Below are positions 62,683-64,000 of a DNA stretch of 64,000 nucleotides, piece after piece. The notes under the pieces are model-generated. The model was not told the origin of the DNA, did no database searches, and saw only the letters and a program-made list of their open reading frames with translations. The DNA comes from JBJXHN01 sp046233135. GTDB lineage: Bacteria > Pseudomonadota > Alphaproteobacteria > Rhodospirillales > Rhodospirillaceae. How positions within the stretch are numbered: position 1 is the stretch's first letter; each line of letters begins with the position of its first letter. The position numbers and the translations under genes are program-made. The stretch spans positions 372,001 through 436,000 of the forward strand of contig JBJXHN010000002.1 in assembly GCA_046233135.1 (NCBI GenBank), read 5' to 3'.

Positions 62683-64000
62683 CAACTGAAATGCAGATCC
62701 TGATGCCGATCGCCGGGGCTTCTCCCTTCTTCGATCAGAAGGAGACGTACTTTCCCAAGCCGCTGATCGAAGTGGCCGGCAGTACGATGATCGAACGGGC
62801 CGTGGCACCCTGGAAAGCGGCGGTTCCTGACGCGCATTTCCTGTTTCTGGTGCAGCGCGAAGATGCGGTCCGCTTTTCCCTGGATGCGACCCTCCGGCTG
62901 ATAGCCGGACAGGATGCGACCGTTATTTCGTTGACGGCACCGACGCAGGGGGCACTATGTTCCTGTCTGCTGGCGGTGGACGCGCTGGACATGGACGGGC
63001 CGCTGGTGATCTGCAACGGCGATCAGGTGATCGATGCCAATATCGCCGGGATTCTCGCCCGTTTTCAGCAGGAAGCGGTGGATGCGGGGGTGGTCACCTT
63101 CCGGTCGGTTCATCCGCGGTGGTCTTACGTACGTCTGGATGACGAAGGAATGGTAACCCAGGCGGCGGAAAAGTCGGTGATCAGCAGTCATGCGATCGCT
63201 GGCATTTACTACTTCCGAACGGCGCAGACCTTTGTCGACGCGGCGATGGCCACGATTGCCGCCGACGATCATGTGAACGGCAGCTTTTTCGTGGCGCCGT
63301 CCCTGAACCAGATTCTATTGGCGGGTGGCCGGGTTTCACAGTTTCCGATAGCGGCAGATGTCTATCACAGCTTTTATTCTCCGCAGAAAATCAAAGATTT
63401 TGTTGACCAGCAGTTAAGTGTCGCTGTGCGGGGACAGGGCCTCGCCAAACGTCTGCGAACCACCGTGATCGTACCGGCCGCCGGGCAGGGAAGCCGATTC
63501 GCCGAACAGGGGTGGAAGCGGCCGAAGCCATTCATCGATGTGGATGGGCGGCCGATGATCGATCATGTCCTGGACAACGTCAGTCCGGCAGGCAGCCGGT
63601 CTGTTGTCCTGATCCGCCAGGAACACCTGGACGGCCAGGAAAAGATCATCAGCCGGCTGGTGGCCGGTGGCATCCATGTGTCATTCGTTGCCGCATTGAC
63701 CGAAGGCACCCTGTGTACCGCAATGCTGGCGCGTAAGGAGTTCGAGGCCGAAAATCCGGTTCTGATCGCCAATTCGGACCAACTGGTGGATTTTTCCGTC
63801 ACCGCCTTTGTTCAGGACGCCCTGGACCGGCAGTTGGACGGCTCTATCCTGGTGTTTCGGGATGAGGAACGAGACCCCAAATGGTCGTTTGCCCGGATTT
63901 CCGAAGATGGTTTGGTTCAGGAAGTAGCAGAGAAAAAACCGATTTCCGATCTGGCGACGGTGGGTATCTACTTCTTCCGCCGGGGACGGGATCTGGTCGA
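62679..64000 (+). CDS. Tandem-domain sugar nucleotidyltransferase (cut by window end)
   Basis: Open to the window end, 440 codons seen. Two nucleotidyltransferase domains are joined. The first (about 5-250) starts ILMPIAGASPFFDQKETYFP and has no GxGxR loop. The second (from about 261) starts VIVPAAGQGSRFAEQGWKRP with an intact glycine-rich loop. Both have the following KPxIxVxGxxMI and the later (N/S)GDQ-like metal segment (ICNGDQVID; IANSDQLVD). Such enzymes activate a sugar or small polyol phosphate with NTP. The linker near 63365-63420 is AT-rich. Confidence 0.82.
   Translation, partial: MTTEMQILMPIAGASPFFDQKETYFPKPLIEVAGSTMIERAVAPWKAAVPDAHFLFLVQREDAVRFSLDATLRLIAGQDATVISLTAPTQGALCSCLLAVDALDMDGPLVICNGDQVIDANIAGILARFQQEAVDAGVVTFRSVHPRWSYVRLDDEGMVTQAAEKSVISSHAIAGIYYFRTAQTFVDAAMATIAADDHVNGSFFVAPSLNQILLAGGRVSQFPIAADVYHSFYSPQKIKDFVDQQLSVAVRGQGLAKRLRTTVIVPAAGQGSRFAEQGWKRPKPFIDVDGRPMIDHVLDNVSPAGSRSVVLIRQEHLDGQEKIISRLVAGGIHVSFVAALTEGTLCTAMLARKEFEAENPVLIANSDQLVDFSVTAFVQDALDRQLDGSILVFRDEERDPKWSFARISEDGLVQEVAEKKPISDLATVGIYFFRRGRDLV

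Overview
The window is high-GC chromosomal DNA with the gene content of an alphaproteobacterium, most likely a Rhodospirillaceae-type organism. Indicators are the long rplU-rpmA / obgE-proBA-nadD-rsfS-rlmH-gpmI-envC-ctpA-rppH housekeeping array, a FYDLN-acid (TIGR02300-type) zinc-ribbon protein upstream of aroA, an ELM1-like (DUF1022) protein, a CIO-type cytochrome bd with a DUF2474 subunit, and several TPR-glycosyltransferase proteins. Species cannot be decided from the sequence.

Layout. 1-1260: 3'-truncated class III cyclase with HAMP domain. 1560-2456: diiron ferritin-like protein. 2526-17453 (minus strand): rppH, a membrane-anchored divergent polysaccharide deacetylase, ctpA, envC, gpmI, rlmH, rsfS, nadD, proA, proB, obgE, rpmA, rplU and a LivK-type binding protein. 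17587-23517: a two-way arsenic locus. On the minus strand are a cysteine-rich ArsR and a DUF318-type permease. On the plus strand are an ArsR-ArsC fusion, ACR3, GAPDH and ArsJ, joined by start/stop overlaps. 23529-23965: two near-identical tRNA-Ala(GGC) units, each with its own promoter. 24174-29729: FYDLN protein, aroA, cmk, rpsA, ihfB, lapA. 29784-35922 (minus): three paralogous TPR-glycosyltransferase genes with an AEC transporter between them. 36097-38139: nudC (TTG start) and an ELM1-like gene.

38275-40220 is a sharply AT-rich three-gene island on the minus strand. I read it as a horizontally acquired toxin/immunity-type cassette: a 258-aa protein with an internal repeat, a 209-aa protein with a possible Cys-His-Asp active site, and an 89-aa candidate immunity protein. 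It is the most novel part of the window, but its function is inferred only.

40702-45752: a TPR-like membrane protein, a PAS-GGDEF-EAL protein and an alpha/beta hydrolase. 46186-50537: RND efflux adaptor and pump. 50660-53145: cydAB (CIO type) plus a DUF2474 small subunit. 53272-54957: chemoreceptor. 55386-64000: a surface-glycan region with gmd, a fourth TPR-glycosyltransferase, a TPR/GT8-like protein, a WavE-like protein, and a tightly coupled GDPD-like / HAD / tandem-nucleotidyltransferase set running off the window end.

Non-coding features of note: an interspersed intergenic repeat with a terminator-like hairpin (about 16131 and 53165), several clear intrinsic terminators, a strong promoter before rplU, and dyad operators in the ars intergenic region and before the RND operon. 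No CRISPR array, insertion sequence or rRNA was seen.
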